A stretch of DNA of 64,000 nt from Brevundimonas subvibrioides. Its GTDB lineage: Bacteria; Pseudomonadota; Alphaproteobacteria; Caulobacterales; Caulobacteraceae. The translations under genes and the position numbers were made by a program. The DNA lies in the NCBI RefSeq assembly GCF_002280785.1, contig NZ_NCEQ01000004.1, forward strand, positions 1-64,000, written 5' to 3'. Numbering within the stretch: position 1 is the first letter of the stretch; every line of letters starts with the position of its first letter. The notes below the pieces were generated by a model. It worked only from the letters and a program-made list of their open reading frames with translations. It was not told the DNA's origin and ran no database searches. Below, piece after piece: positions 17,041-25,721 of this stretch.

Positions 17041-17115
17041 ATTGCAAGTCATTTCGCCGAGGCCTCGCGAGCGGGCAATTGCGGGCGGAAACCCCGCAAG
17101 TCTGTTTACGCAAGT
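17041..17115. promoter_or_regulatory. GCAAGT motifs in the MFS / hydrolase divergent promoter
   Basis: ATTGCAAGTCATT (17041-17053) is the exact reverse complement of 12947-12959. GTCTGTTTACGCAAGT (17100-17115) matches 12911-12926 in 14 of 16 bases. A third GCAAGT lies at 17096-17101. The hydrolase start is 47 bp downstream. Confidence 0.5.
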
Positions 17116-17161
17116 AGGGGCTTCCTGTAGCCTGCGATCAGTACCGATGCCGGAGACTGCA

Positions 17162-18478
17162 ATGAAGCACTTGCCGATCATGATGGTGGTCGCCCTCCTG
17201 GCTCCCACGCTCGCCAACGCCCAGTCGACAGGATCCGTCCCGGACGCTGCCGCGACGGATCCCGTCGCCCTCGGCTGGATGGTCGGTTCGCCGCCGTCAC
17301 CCGACCGGCTGATCCGGTTCGAGGATCAGAGCCTCCTGCGCTTTCCCCAGATCCGCTGGAGCTTCTCGCACTGGCGCGAACTCATGCCGACTGCAGAGAT
17401 CTCGCGCGGTGATGGTCCGATAAGCGTCTTGCCCGTGGCGCTGCGCGATGACCTCGACGCCGTCACCTTCACCCCGATGGGGGGCGCGGCGCCGATGACC
17501 TGGGAACAGTCCCTGGCCGCCAACTACACCGACGGCATCCTGATTATGCACAGGGGCGAGATCGTCTATGAACGCTATTTCGGGGCCCTGACGGCGCAGG
17601 GCCAGCATATCGCCCACTCGGTGACCAAGTCGTTTGTTGGAACCCTGGCGGCGATGCTGATCGCTGAAGGCAGGCTCGATCGCGACGCCCTGGTCACGCA
17701 GTACCTCCCGGAACTGGCTGACAGCGCCTTTGCCGACGCGACCGTCGGACAAGTGCTCGATATGACCACCGGCCTCGCCTACACCGAAGTCTATACCGAT
17801 CCGGACTCCGACGCCTTCCACTTTGTCCGTGCGGTCGGAATGCTGCCTCGCCCCCCGGGATATTCGGGACCGACCACCGGCTATGACTACCTCACGACCC
17901 TGAAGAAGGCGGGCGAGCACGGCAGGGAGTTCCACTACAAGTCCGTCAACACAGAGGTCGCAGGCTGGCTGGTCTCACGCGTCAGCGGCATGAGCCTCGC
18001 CGAGGTCATGAGCGAACGCTTCTGGCGACCGATGGGAATGGAGCGCGACGCCTATATCCAGGTCGGTTCAAACGGGGCCGGCTACGCCGCGGGGGGGCTC
18101 AACCTGCAGCTTCGGGACTTCGGCCGGTTCTGCGAAATGATGCGGAATCGCGGCCGTTTCAACGGTCGCCAGATTGTACCCGAGACCGTCGTCGCCGACA
18201 TCGTCGCGGGCGGGAGCCCTGCGGCCTTCGTCTCTGGCGGGTATAGTACTCTGCCAGGCTGGAGCTATCACGATCAGTGGTGGGTCTCGCACAATCCCAA
18301 CGGCGCCTTCATGGCGCGCGGCGTCTTTGGCCAGGCCTGCTACGCCGACCCGAAAGCCGAAATGACCATCGTCCGCTTCGCTTCCGGTCCCAACGCTGGA
18401 AACGCGCTGATCGATCCAACGTCACTTCCCGCTTACCAGGCGATCAGCGACCACCTCATGGCGGCGTCGTCAGAATAG
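17162..18478 (+). CDS. Exported serine hydrolase of the beta-lactamase (SxxK) family
   Basis: The 438-residue enzyme has a signal peptide (1-21, ANAQ). The SxxK nucleophile motif is Ser153-Val-Thr-Lys156 in HSVTKSF, and Tyr259-Lys-Ser-Val-Asn263 supplies the tyrosine motif. Overall sequence resembles 6-aminohexanoate-dimer hydrolase and class-C-like esterases rather than true beta-lactamases. These enzymes cut linear amides or esters with a covalent acyl-serine intermediate. ATG 17162 was chosen because GGAG sits seven bases upstream; ATG 17147 lacks a ribosome site. Shared motifs link it to the TonB receptor and MFS permease, so it may process the imported compound in the periplasm. The natural substrate cannot be read from the sequence. 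Confidence 0.85.
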   Translation: MKHLPIMMVVALLAPTLANAQSTGSVPDAAATDPVALGWMVGSPPSPDRLIRFEDQSLLRFPQIRWSFSHWRELMPTAEISRGDGPISVLPVALRDDLDAVTFTPMGGAAPMTWEQSLAANYTDGILIMHRGEIVYERYFGALTAQGQHIAHSVTKSFVGTLAAMLIAEGRLDRDALVTQYLPELADSAFADATVGQVLDMTTGLAYTEVYTDPDSDAFHFVRAVGMLPRPPGYSGPTTGYDYLTTLKKAGEHGREFHYKSVNTEVAGWLVSRVSGMSLAEVMSERFWRPMGMERDAYIQVGSNGAGYAAGGLNLQLRDFGRFCEMMRNRGRFNGRQIVPETVVADIVAGGSPAAFVSGGYSTLPGWSYHDQWWVSHNPNGAFMARGVFGQACYADPKAEMTIVRFASGPNAGNALIDPTSLPAYQAISDHLMAASSE

Positions 18479-18577
18479 CGTTTCCCGGCGCCCACATCTG
18501 TGGACGGCCCTTGATAGGCAAGAGGCCGGTTTGGGTTTGGGCGGTGGATCTGCGCGGTGCGGACACAGTGGAGACAA

Positions 18578-18653
<76 letters not shown>

Positions 18654-18815
18654 GTACCATCGCCGCGCGGTCGTCACGGACGTCCGGCGAGGGGGCGGAG
18701 ATAGAGACATCAGCGCGGGGATGCAAGGGATTTCCGCCCGGTGTTCCGGTTCGCCGCAGGGCGGTCTAGCATCCCCGCGGAATCGGTCCGGCAAGGGCCA
18801 TCGGGGAGTAAGCGA

Positions 18816-20267
18816 ATGGCCTTCTGGAACCGGCGCAAGTCGATCGACGCGATGCACCAGGCCTCGGACGGACCGAGGCTGAAGGCGACCCTGAGCTGGC
18901 CGCACCTGCTGGCGCTGGGCGTGGGGGCCATCGTGGGGACGGGCATCCTGACCCTGATCGGCGTCGGCGCGGGGCTGGCGGGGCCGGCGGTGATGATCAG
19001 CTTCGCCCTGGCGGGACTGGTCTGCGCCTGCGCGGCCCTGGCCTATGCCGAGTTGTCGACGATGATGCCCCAGGCGGGCAGCGCCTATGCCTACTCCTAT
19101 GCGGTGCTGGGCGAACTGATCGCCTGGATCGTGGGCTGGAGCCTGATCCTCGAATATTCCCTGGTCGTCTCGGCGGTGGCGGTGGGCTGGTCGGGATACG
19201 CCGTCGGCTTCCTGACCGGATTGGGCATCGACCTGCCGACGGCCCTGACCGCGGGCCCCCATGTCGCAGGCGGCCTGGTCAACCTGCCCGCCGTGGCGAT
19301 CATCGGCCTTGTGACCGGACTGCTGCTGCTGGGCACGCGGGAGAGCGCGACGCTGAATGCCATCCTGGTGGTGATCAAGGTCGCGGCCCTGATCGCCTTC
19401 GTCGCCATCGCCTTGCCGGCGTTCGACGCGGCCAACTTCACCCCCTTCATGCCCAACGGGTTTGGAGCGCCCGCCTTGCCGTTCGGGGAATTGATCACCG
19501 GCCAACCGGCGGTTCAGACCGGGGTCATGGCGGCGGCTGCGATCATCTTTTTCGCCTTCTACGGCTTCGACGCCATCTCGACGGCGGCTGAAGAGACCAA
19601 GAAGCCCGAGCGCGACCTGGCGATCGGCATCGTCGGTTCGATGCTGATCTGCACGGTGCTGTACCTGGTCGTGGCGGCGGCCGCGATCGGTGCGCGGCCG
19701 GTGGCGAGCTTCGCGGACAGCCCCGAGCCTCTGGCCCTGATCCTGCGCGAGATGGGGCAGGGGACGGCGGCGCAATGGATCGCGGCCTCGGCCGTCATCG
19801 CGCTTCCGACGGTCCTCCTGGCCTTCCTGTTCGGCCAGAGCCGCATCTTCCTGGGCATGGCGCGCGATGGCCTGCTGCCGACCTCGCTGGCCAAGATCTC
19901 GTCGCGCGGCGTGCCGGCGGTGGTGACGGTGTTCACCGCCATCGTGGTCGCGGCCCTGGCCGGGGTCATGCGGCTGGACGAACTGGCGTCGCTGGCCAAT
20001 GCGGGGACCCTGGCGGCCTTCGCGGCGGTGGGGGTCTGCCTGATCGTCCTGCGGCTGCGCGATCCGAACCGGGTGCGGAAATTCCGGGCGCCGCTGTGGT
20101 GGCTGGTCGGGGCGATCACCATTGTCGGCTGCGTCGTCTTCTTCTTCAGCCTGCGTCCATCGACCCAGATGTGGTTCGTGGTCTGGAACGCCGTCGGTCT
20201 GGTGATCTACTTCCTGTGGTCGGCGCGGAACGCCCGGCTGGCGAAGAACCCCGATCAGGCCGCCTGA
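18816..20267 (+). CDS. APC-family amino-acid permease
   Basis: The 483-residue inner-membrane protein has about twelve helices. The signature VGAIVGTGILTLIGVGAG in helix 1, followed by AYAELSTMMPQAGSAYAYSY, is that of the cationic-amino-acid/basic branch of the APC superfamily (YfnA/CAT-like). Transport of an amino acid by proton symport or exchange is expected; which one is not certain. The start at 18816 is supported by GGGGAG (18803-18808). It overlaps the following Hpt gene by one base (TGATG), so the two are cotranslated, an odd pairing of permease and phosphotransfer protein. Confidence 0.9.
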   Translation: MAFWNRRKSIDAMHQASDGPRLKATLSWPHLLALGVGAIVGTGILTLIGVGAGLAGPAVMISFALAGLVCACAALAYAELSTMMPQAGSAYAYSYAVLGELIAWIVGWSLILEYSLVVSAVAVGWSGYAVGFLTGLGIDLPTALTAGPHVAGGLVNLPAVAIIGLVTGLLLLGTRESATLNAILVVIKVAALIAFVAIALPAFDAANFTPFMPNGFGAPALPFGELITGQPAVQTGVMAAAAIIFFAFYGFDAISTAAEETKKPERDLAIGIVGSMLICTVLYLVVAAAAIGARPVASFADSPEPLALILREMGQGTAAQWIAASAVIALPTVLLAFLFGQSRIFLGMARDGLLPTSLAKISSRGVPAVVTVFTAIVVAALAGVMRLDELASLANAGTLAAFAAVGVCLIVLRLRDPNRVRKFRAPLWWLVGAITIVGCVVFFFSLRPSTQMWFVVWNAVGLVIYFLWSARNARLAKNPDQAA

Positions 20268-20620
20268 TGTCCCGCCGCGACCTCTCGGGCGCCGTCGACT
20301 TTTCGGTCCTGGACCGGACGACGGGCGGCGACGACGGGGTCGCGGAGGAGGTGCTGGGGCTGTTCGTGCAACAGGCCGAGATGTGGTCGCCGATGCTGGA
20401 CGCCCGGATCGAGGGCTGGCGCGACGCCGTGCACACGATCCGGGGCGCGGCGGCGGGGATCGGAGCGGGGGCGCTGGCGGAGGTCTGCGCCGAGGCCGAG
20501 GCGGCTGAAAGGGATGTCGCGCCGGCCAGGCTGGACCATGTCCGCGACGCCCTCAACGCGGCGCTGGTCGACGTCGCGGCCTGGCGGCACGAGCTGATGC
20601 TGAGGTCGCTGAAGGGCTAG
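20267..20620 (+). CDS. Orphan Hpt (histidine phosphotransfer) domain protein
   Basis: The 117-residue soluble protein consists of one helical Hpt domain. The phospho-His is in AVHTIRGAAAGIGA, which matches the family pattern H-x-[LI]-[KR]-G-x5-G-A. It would relay phosphate between a hybrid kinase and a response regulator in the cytoplasm. No kinase or regulator is adjacent; instead the gene is coupled to the permease upstream by a TGATG junction. The hybrid kinase at 2270 is a conceivable donor within the window, but there is no direct evidence. Its TAG stop shares the palindrome CTAG with the stop of the convergent chorismate mutase. Confidence 0.75.
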   Translation: MSRRDLSGAVDFSVLDRTTGGDDGVAEEVLGLFVQQAEMWSPMLDARIEGWRDAVHTIRGAAAGIGAGALAEVCAEAEAAERDVAPARLDHVRDALNAALVDVAAWRHELMLRSLKG

Positions 20621-20976
20621 CGACGCGTGCGGTCGTAGGTCGAGAACTCGTGGGCGATGCAGCGGTCGATGAGCAGGCGCCAGACCGGCTCGGCGATGTC
20701 GCGTGACAGATGACGGGCGTCGGCGGCCGCAAGAACCTTCGAGACCACATCCTCGATACGGGCATCGTCGTGGACGGCGTCGCGGTCCGGCTTGATCCGG
20801 GCGGCGGCGTCCATGTAGCGCTGCCGCTCGGCCAGCAGGGCGACGAGGGCGCGGTCCAAGGCGTCGACGCCCTGGCGGACCTCGGTCATCGACTGGCAGG
20901 CGGCCGGATCAATGCGGGCGTCCACGGCCACGATCTGGGGATGGTGTTCAGCCGACAAAGGCGCGCTCCAGAACAT
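20617..20976 (-). CDS. Chorismate mutase (AroQ type)
   Basis: The product of up to 119 residues contains an AroQ-fold helical domain: VRQGVDALDRALVALLAERQRYMDAAARIKPDR, with the active-site Arg, Lys (ARIK) and acidic/Arg pair (DDAR) in order. It converts chorismate to prephenate for Phe/Tyr synthesis. The true start is uncertain. ATG 20976 overlaps the reductase gene by 29 bp, while GTG 20931 or 20925 would leave the usual dozen residues before the domain; no clear ribosome site distinguishes them. It is convergent with the Hpt gene, and the stop codons overlap within CTAG (20617-20620). Confidence 0.82.
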   Translation of the reverse strand: MFWSAPLSAEHHPQIVAVDARIDPAACQSMTEVRQGVDALDRALVALLAERQRYMDAAARIKPDRDAVHDDARIEDVVSKVLAAADARHLSRDIAEPVWRLLIDRCIAHEFSTYDRTRR

Positions 20977-21763
20977 AGTCGCCGGGCTCTGCGTTGGAGC
21001 CCTCCTTCATGCCGAAGCCTTCCAGCAGTTCGGCGGTTTCCTTGATCATGGCCATGGAGCCGCACAGCATGACCCGGTCGCGCCCGGGCGAGAACCCGTG
21101 CGGCAGATCGAGGTCCTCGAACAGGGCGCCGGACTTGATGCGATCGGTGATCCGGCCGGGGGTTTCGAAATCCTCGCGGGTCACCGTCGGGTAGTAGGTC
21201 AGTTGGGCGCTGGCCTCGTCGCCGATCAGGGGATCGTCGTGGATGCCCGTGGTCAGGAAGTCGCGGTACGACAGGTCGGCGACGTTGCGGGCCGTGTGGC
21301 AGACGATGACGCGGCCGAAGCGGCTGTAGGTGTCAGGATCGCGGGCGACGCTGAGCCAGGGGGCAAGGCCCGTGCCGGTCCCGATCAGCCACAGGGTCTC
21401 GCCGCCGGTGAGGGCGTCCAGCACCAGGGTCCCGGTCGGCTTCTTGCCCATCAGGACGGTGTCGCCCGGTTTGATGTTGACCAGGCGCGAGGTCAGGGGG
21501 CCGTCGGGCACGGCGATGGAGAGGAACTCCAGTTCCTCGTCCCAGGACGGGCTGGCGATCGAATAGGCGCGCAGGACGGGCTTGCCGCCGTCAGCGTCCG
21601 GCAGGCCGATCATCACGAACTCCCCCGACCTGAAACGGAAATCCTCGGGGCGGGCGACGCGGAAGCTGAACAGCTGGTCGGTCCAGTGATGGACCCAGAC
21701 GACCTCGAGCTCATGGAAGGCGGAGGGCTTCGGCGGCGGCGGGGACAGGGCGGCGTCGGTCAT
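20948..21763 (-). CDS. fpr: Ferredoxin--NADP+ reductase
   Basis: The 271-residue flavoprotein has the FAD-binding RAYSIAS motif (about residue 66), the phosphate-binding GTGTGLAPW (about 128) and the C-terminal LCGSMAMIKET plus EPGDYVLERAFVG of bacterial subclass FPR enzymes. It exchanges electrons between NADPH and ferredoxin/flavodoxin in the cytoplasm and commonly serves oxidative-stress defence and Fe-S cluster repair. Length and terminal residues are normal. It is upstream of, and overlaps, the chorismate mutase on the same strand, so both may share a transcript. Confidence 0.93.
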   Translation of the reverse strand: MTDAALSPPPPKPSAFHELEVVWVHHWTDQLFSFRVARPEDFRFRSGEFVMIGLPDADGGKPVLRAYSIASPSWDEELEFLSIAVPDGPLTSRLVNIKPGDTVLMGKKPTGTLVLDALTGGETLWLIGTGTGLAPWLSVARDPDTYSRFGRVIVCHTARNVADLSYRDFLTTGIHDDPLIGDEASAQLTYYPTVTREDFETPGRITDRIKSGALFEDLDLPHGFSPGRDRVMLCGSMAMIKETAELLEGFGMKEGSNAEPGDYVLERAFVG

Positions 21764-21823
21764 TGCGGGTCTTCTAGGCGGTTGGGAGGAGGCGCGAAAG
21801 GTCGCGGGTGTCGCGCTTCATCT

Positions 21824-21964
21824 TCCTTCTCCCGGTGGGAGAAGGTGGCTCGCGCAGCGAGACGGATGAGGGTCGGATCTCGCCGGTAGGGCCCGACCCC
21901 CACCCTTTCGCCTTGCCGATCGCTCCGCTCCCGGAGGCTCAAGCCCTCTCCCACCGGGAGAGGG
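21824..21964. repeat. Dispersed GC-rich inverted-repeat element
   Basis: The element opens with CTTCTCCCGGTGGGAGAAGG and closes with CCCTCTCCCACCGGGAGAGGG-like sequence (the two ends are inverted copies). Inner blocks GGGTCGG/CCGACCC lie near its centre. It occupies most of the gap between the reductase and the peptidase promoter. It resembles the intergenic mosaic repeats typical of Caulobacteraceae genomes; the element at 34298-34450 has a comparable plan. Confidence 0.6.
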
Positions 21965-22011
21965 AAGCAGGGGGATGACGCGGCCGATTTCTGCGACTAG
22001 CGTCCGCGCCC

Positions 22012-24255
22012 ATGCGCACAGTTCTTCTTGCTTCCGTCTTCGCCCTGACGGCCGGTTCGGCCTTCGCCCAGTCCGCCAACCCCGCCGTGCTGACGCCGGA
22101 GCGGGTGTTCGCCAACCCCAGCCTGAACGGCCCGGTGGCCCAGGGGGTCAGCCTGTCGCCCGACGGCGAATTGGTCGCCTTCCTCAGAGCGCGTGAGGAC
22201 GATGTTTCGGTGCTGGACCTTTGGGCCGCGCCGACAGGAGCCGGCGAGCCGTTCAAACTGATCGACGCCCGGGCCCTGGTCCCCGACGCCGGCGAACTGT
22301 CCGAGGCCGAGAAGGCGCGGCGCGAGCGGATGCGGATCTCGCAGCGCGGCGTGGTCGAATATTCATGGGACGAACAGGGGCGCTACATCCTGGCGCCGCT
22401 GGAAGGCGACATCTTCCTCGCCAGCCGGGAGGGCGGAGACATCCGCCGCCTGACCGAGACCGAGGCCGACGAGATCGACGCCAAGGTGAGCCCTAAGGGA
22501 AACTTCGTGTCGTTCGTTCGCGACCAGGACCTGGTGGTTCTGAACCTGGCCTCGGGCGCCGAGACCGAGGTCACGACGGACGGTGAAGGCCTGATCACCT
22601 GGGCGACGGCGGAGTTCATCGCCCAGGAAGAGATGGATCGCGACACCGGCTACTGGTGGAGCCCGGACGAGACCTTCATTGCCCTGCAGCGGACCGATGA
22701 ATCGACCGTCGACATCGTGCCCCGTCTCGACATCACCGGGGGCGGGGCCAGCGTGGTCGAGCAGCGCTATCCCCGCGCCGGACGGCCGAATGCGGTGGTC
22801 GAACTCTATGTGCAGGACGTGGCGGCGAACCGGCGGGTCAAGGTCGACCTGGGTACGAACGCCGACATCTATCTGGCCCGCGTGAACTGGTCGGCGGACG
22901 GCGCGACCCTGTATGTCCAGCGTCAGTCGCGCGACCAGCAGACGCTGGACCTGCTGGCCGTCGATCCGGCGACCGGCGCGTCGCGGGTGATCTCGACCCA
23001 GCGCTCGAACGCCTGGGTTTCGCTGAACAACGACTTCAAGGCGTTGAAGGACGGGACCTTCATCTGGTCGTCGCAGGATAGCGGCTGGCGGCATCTGTAT
23101 CTGTACGGGTCCGACGGTCGCCAGATCCGCCCGATCACCCGGGGCGACTATGCGATCAAGGGCCTGAGCGGCGTCAACGCCGAGACGGGAGACGTCTATT
23201 TCACCGCCTCGATGCGCGACGGCGAGGAAGATCCGATCGAGCAGCAGCTGTTCCGGGCCAGCCTGAACAGCACCGTCGAGCCGGTGGCGGTGACGCCCCG
23301 GGGCGGATGGTGGTCGGCCAGCATGAACCGGACCGGCACCGCCTATGTCGGCAACTACACCGACCTGACCACGCCGATGCGGTCGGGCCTGTACCAGGCG
23401 GACGGGACCTTCGTGCGCTGGATCGAGGAGAACGCGCTGGACGCGGATCACCCGTTCGCCCCCTATGTCTCGCGCCGTCCGGTGACCGAGTTCGGCACGC
23501 TGGAGAGCCACGGCGAGACCCTGGTGTGGCAGATGTCGAAGCCGGTCGATTTCGACCCCTCACGGACCTGGCCTGTGGTGATGCAGGTCTACGGCGGCCC
23601 GAGCGGCGGCGGGGTCAGGCGGGGCTGGCTGCCGGCGACCACTCAACTGTTGACCGAGGCTGGGTATATCGTCTTCCGCCTCGACAATCGCGGCGAGGGA
23701 GACCGGTCGGCGGCGTTCAAGGAAGCCCTGTACCTGAAGATGGGTCAGCCTGAGATCGAAGATCAGGTTTTGGCCGCCAACTATCTGAGATCGCTGGCCT
23801 ACGTCGATGATGCGCGCATCGCCATGATGGGCTGGTCCTATGGCGGTTTCATGAGCCTGATGGCGCTGACCGAGCCCGAGATGGGACTGGCGGCCGCGGC
23901 CGTCGGGGCGCCGCCGACGGAGTGGAGCCTCTATGACACCCACTACACCGAGCGGTTCATGTCGACGCCGGAGGCCAACCCCGAAGGCTATGCCGCATCG
24001 GACGCGATTCCGCGTCTGGACAACCTGACCGGCCGGCTTCTGCTGATGCACGGCATGGCGGACGACAACGTCATTCTCGAAAACTCGACGCGGGTCATCG
24101 ACGCGCTTCAGTCCAAATCCATCCCGTTCGAACTGATGCTCTATCCCGGGCAGCGGCACGGCGTGCGGGGCAACGACAGGCAGCTGCAACAATGGCGCAT
24201 GTATCTCGACTTCCTCGACCGTACGATCGGATCGCGGGCGCCCTCGGCGGACTGA
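22012..24255 (+). CDS. S9-family dipeptidyl peptidase IV-like serine peptidase
   Basis: The 747-residue enzyme has a signal peptide (1-19, SAFAQ), a beta-propeller with the DPP-IV paired glutamates in FIAQEEMDRDTGYWW, and a C-terminal alpha/beta-hydrolase domain. The catalytic Ser is in GWSYGGFMS, Asp in HGMADDNV and His in GQRHGVRG. It would remove X-Pro or X-Ala dipeptides from peptides in the periplasm. The gene overlaps the first amidase by 64 bp, so the three downstream genes form one operon for breakdown of peptides or amides. All catalytic residues are present and length is normal. Confidence 0.92.
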   Translation: MRTVLLASVFALTAGSAFAQSANPAVLTPERVFANPSLNGPVAQGVSLSPDGELVAFLRAREDDVSVLDLWAAPTGAGEPFKLIDARALVPDAGELSEAEKARRERMRISQRGVVEYSWDEQGRYILAPLEGDIFLASREGGDIRRLTETEADEIDAKVSPKGNFVSFVRDQDLVVLNLASGAETEVTTDGEGLITWATAEFIAQEEMDRDTGYWWSPDETFIALQRTDESTVDIVPRLDITGGGASVVEQRYPRAGRPNAVVELYVQDVAANRRVKVDLGTNADIYLARVNWSADGATLYVQRQSRDQQTLDLLAVDPATGASRVISTQRSNAWVSLNNDFKALKDGTFIWSSQDSGWRHLYLYGSDGRQIRPITRGDYAIKGLSGVNAETGDVYFTASMRDGEEDPIEQQLFRASLNSTVEPVAVTPRGGWWSASMNRTGTAYVGNYTDLTTPMRSGLYQADGTFVRWIEENALDADHPFAPYVSRRPVTEFGTLESHGETLVWQMSKPVDFDPSRTWPVVMQVYGGPSGGGVRRGWLPATTQLLTEAGYIVFRLDNRGEGDRSAAFKEALYLKMGQPEIEDQVLAANYLRSLAYVDDARIAMMGWSYGGFMSLMALTEPEMGLAAAAVGAPPTEWSLYDTHYTERFMSTPEANPEGYAASDAIPRLDNLTGRLLLMHGMADDNVILENSTRVIDALQSKSIPFELMLYPGQRHGVRGNDRQLQQWRMYLDFLDRTIGSRAPSAD

Positions 24256-25721
24256 TCCTCGCCGGGGTCGCGGCGCCGGCGTTCGCGCAGGACACGGCGC
24301 CGATCCTGGCCGCGCAGCTGACGCACGCCGAGGCGCATTGCGAGGGCGTGGCCCAAAGTCTGACGGCGCTGTGCCTGCGAGACGCCGGTTCGTCTCATAC
24401 GGTGATCCGCTGGGCGGCCGAGGCGCCGGCCGGCGAGGGCCTGCCGATCCTGCTGAAGGACAATATCGAGACGGCGGACATGCCGACGACGGCGGGGTCG
24501 CTGGCGCTGGCGAACAATGCGCCGGGACGGGACGCGCCGCTGGTGACGCGGCTGCGGGCGGCGGGCTTCCTGATCCTCGGCAAGACCAATCTGTCGGAAT
24601 GGGCCAATATCCGCTCGACCCGGTCGATCAGCGGCTGGAGTGCGGTCGGCGGTCTGACGCCCAACCCCTATGATACGACCCGGACGGCCTGTGGCTCCTC
24701 GTCGGGCAGCGCGGTCGCGGTCGCCGTCGGACTGGCGCCCGTCGCCATCGGCACGGAGACCAACGGCTCCATCGTCTGCCCGGCCTCCGTCAACGGGGTG
24801 GTCGGGTTCAAGCCGACCGTGGGCCTGGTCAGCCGCACCCATATCGTGCCGATCAGCCATTCCCAGGATACCGCCGGCCCCATCGCCACGACGGTCCATG
24901 ACGCAGCCCTGGTTCTCACCGCCATCGCCGGATCGGACCCTGTGGATGCCGCGACGGCCGAGGCGGACACGCGCAAGGTCGACTATGTCGCCGCCCTCAA
25001 TGCGGACTCCCTGCGCGGCGCGCGGATCGGGGTGCTGCGGTTCATGGCCACCAACTTCTCCGACGATACGAAGGCGGCGTTCGAGCGGTCGCTGCAGGCC
25101 ATGCGCGACGCCGGCGCCGAACTGGTCGAGATCACCGAGGGGCCGGACATGCGGGCCATCGGCGGGGCGCAGCTGACGGTCCTGCTGACCGAGCTGAAGG
25201 TCGACCTGAACGCCTATCTGGCCTCGACGGACCCGACCCAGGTGCCGACCCGGACCCTGGCTGAGGTCATCGCCTTCAACGCCGCCGAACCGCGCGAGAC
25301 CGTGCTGTTCGGACAGGAACTGTTCGAACGGGCCGAGGCGACCGGCGGGCTGGAAGACCCGGCCTATGTCACGGCGCGGGAGACGTCGCTGAGGCTGTCG
25401 GGCGTCGAGGGGATCGACCGGATGATGGCGGAGAACCGGGTCGTGGCCCTGGTGTCGCCGACGACCTCGCGGGCCTGGACCAACGACCGCGACGACCAGG
25501 ACGAGGGGCAGGGTTCGGCCAGCACGCTCGCGGCCGTCGCCGGCTATCCGCACCTGACCGTCCCTATGGGGATGGATCGCGGCATGCCGGTCGGGATCAG
25601 CTTCATGGCTGGCGCCTGGCAGGACGCGACAGTGCTGTCGCTGGGTTATGCCTTCGAGCAGAAGACGATGGCGCGACGGGCGCCGGGCGAACCGGCCCCG
25701 GCCGGTCAGGACGCACAATGA
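24192..25721 (+). CDS. Exported amidase (amidase-signature family)
   Basis: The 509-residue enzyme has a Sec signal (1-33, PAFAQ). The amidase-signature triad consists of the Lys in [12 protein letters not shown], the cis-Ser in [12 protein letters not shown] and the nucleophile Ser in [11 protein letters not shown]. Such enzymes hydrolyse carboxamides, here outside the cytoplasm. The start at 24192 lies inside the peptidase gene in another frame, but it gives the complete signal peptide and a plausible coupling. The 3' end overlaps the next amidase by 4 bp (ATGA). It shares most core motifs with that neighbour, so the pair arose by tandem duplication. The substrate is unknown. Confidence 0.88.
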   Translation: MAHVSRLPRPYDRIAGALGGLILAGVAAPAFAQDTAPILAAQLTHAEAHCEGVAQSLTALCLRDAGSSHTVIRWAAEAPAGEGLPILLKDNIETADMPTTAGSLALANNAPGRDAPLVTRLRAAGFLILGKTNLSEWANIRSTRSISGWSAVGGLTPNPYDTTRTACGSSSGSAVAVAVGLAPVAIGTETNGSIVCPASVNGVVGFKPTVGLVSRTHIVPISHSQDTAGPIATTVHDAALVLTAIAGSDPVDAATAEADTRKVDYVAALNADSLRGARIGVLRFMATNFSDDTKAAFERSLQAMRDAGAELVEITEGPDMRAIGGAQLTVLLTELKVDLNAYLASTDPTQVPTRTLAEVIAFNAAEPRETVLFGQELFERAEATGGLEDPAYVTARETSLRLSGVEGIDRMMAENRVVALVSPTTSRAWTNDRDDQDEGQGSASTLAAVAGYPHLTVPMGMDRGMPVGISFMAGAWQDATVLSLGYAFEQKTMARRAPGEPAPAGQDAQ

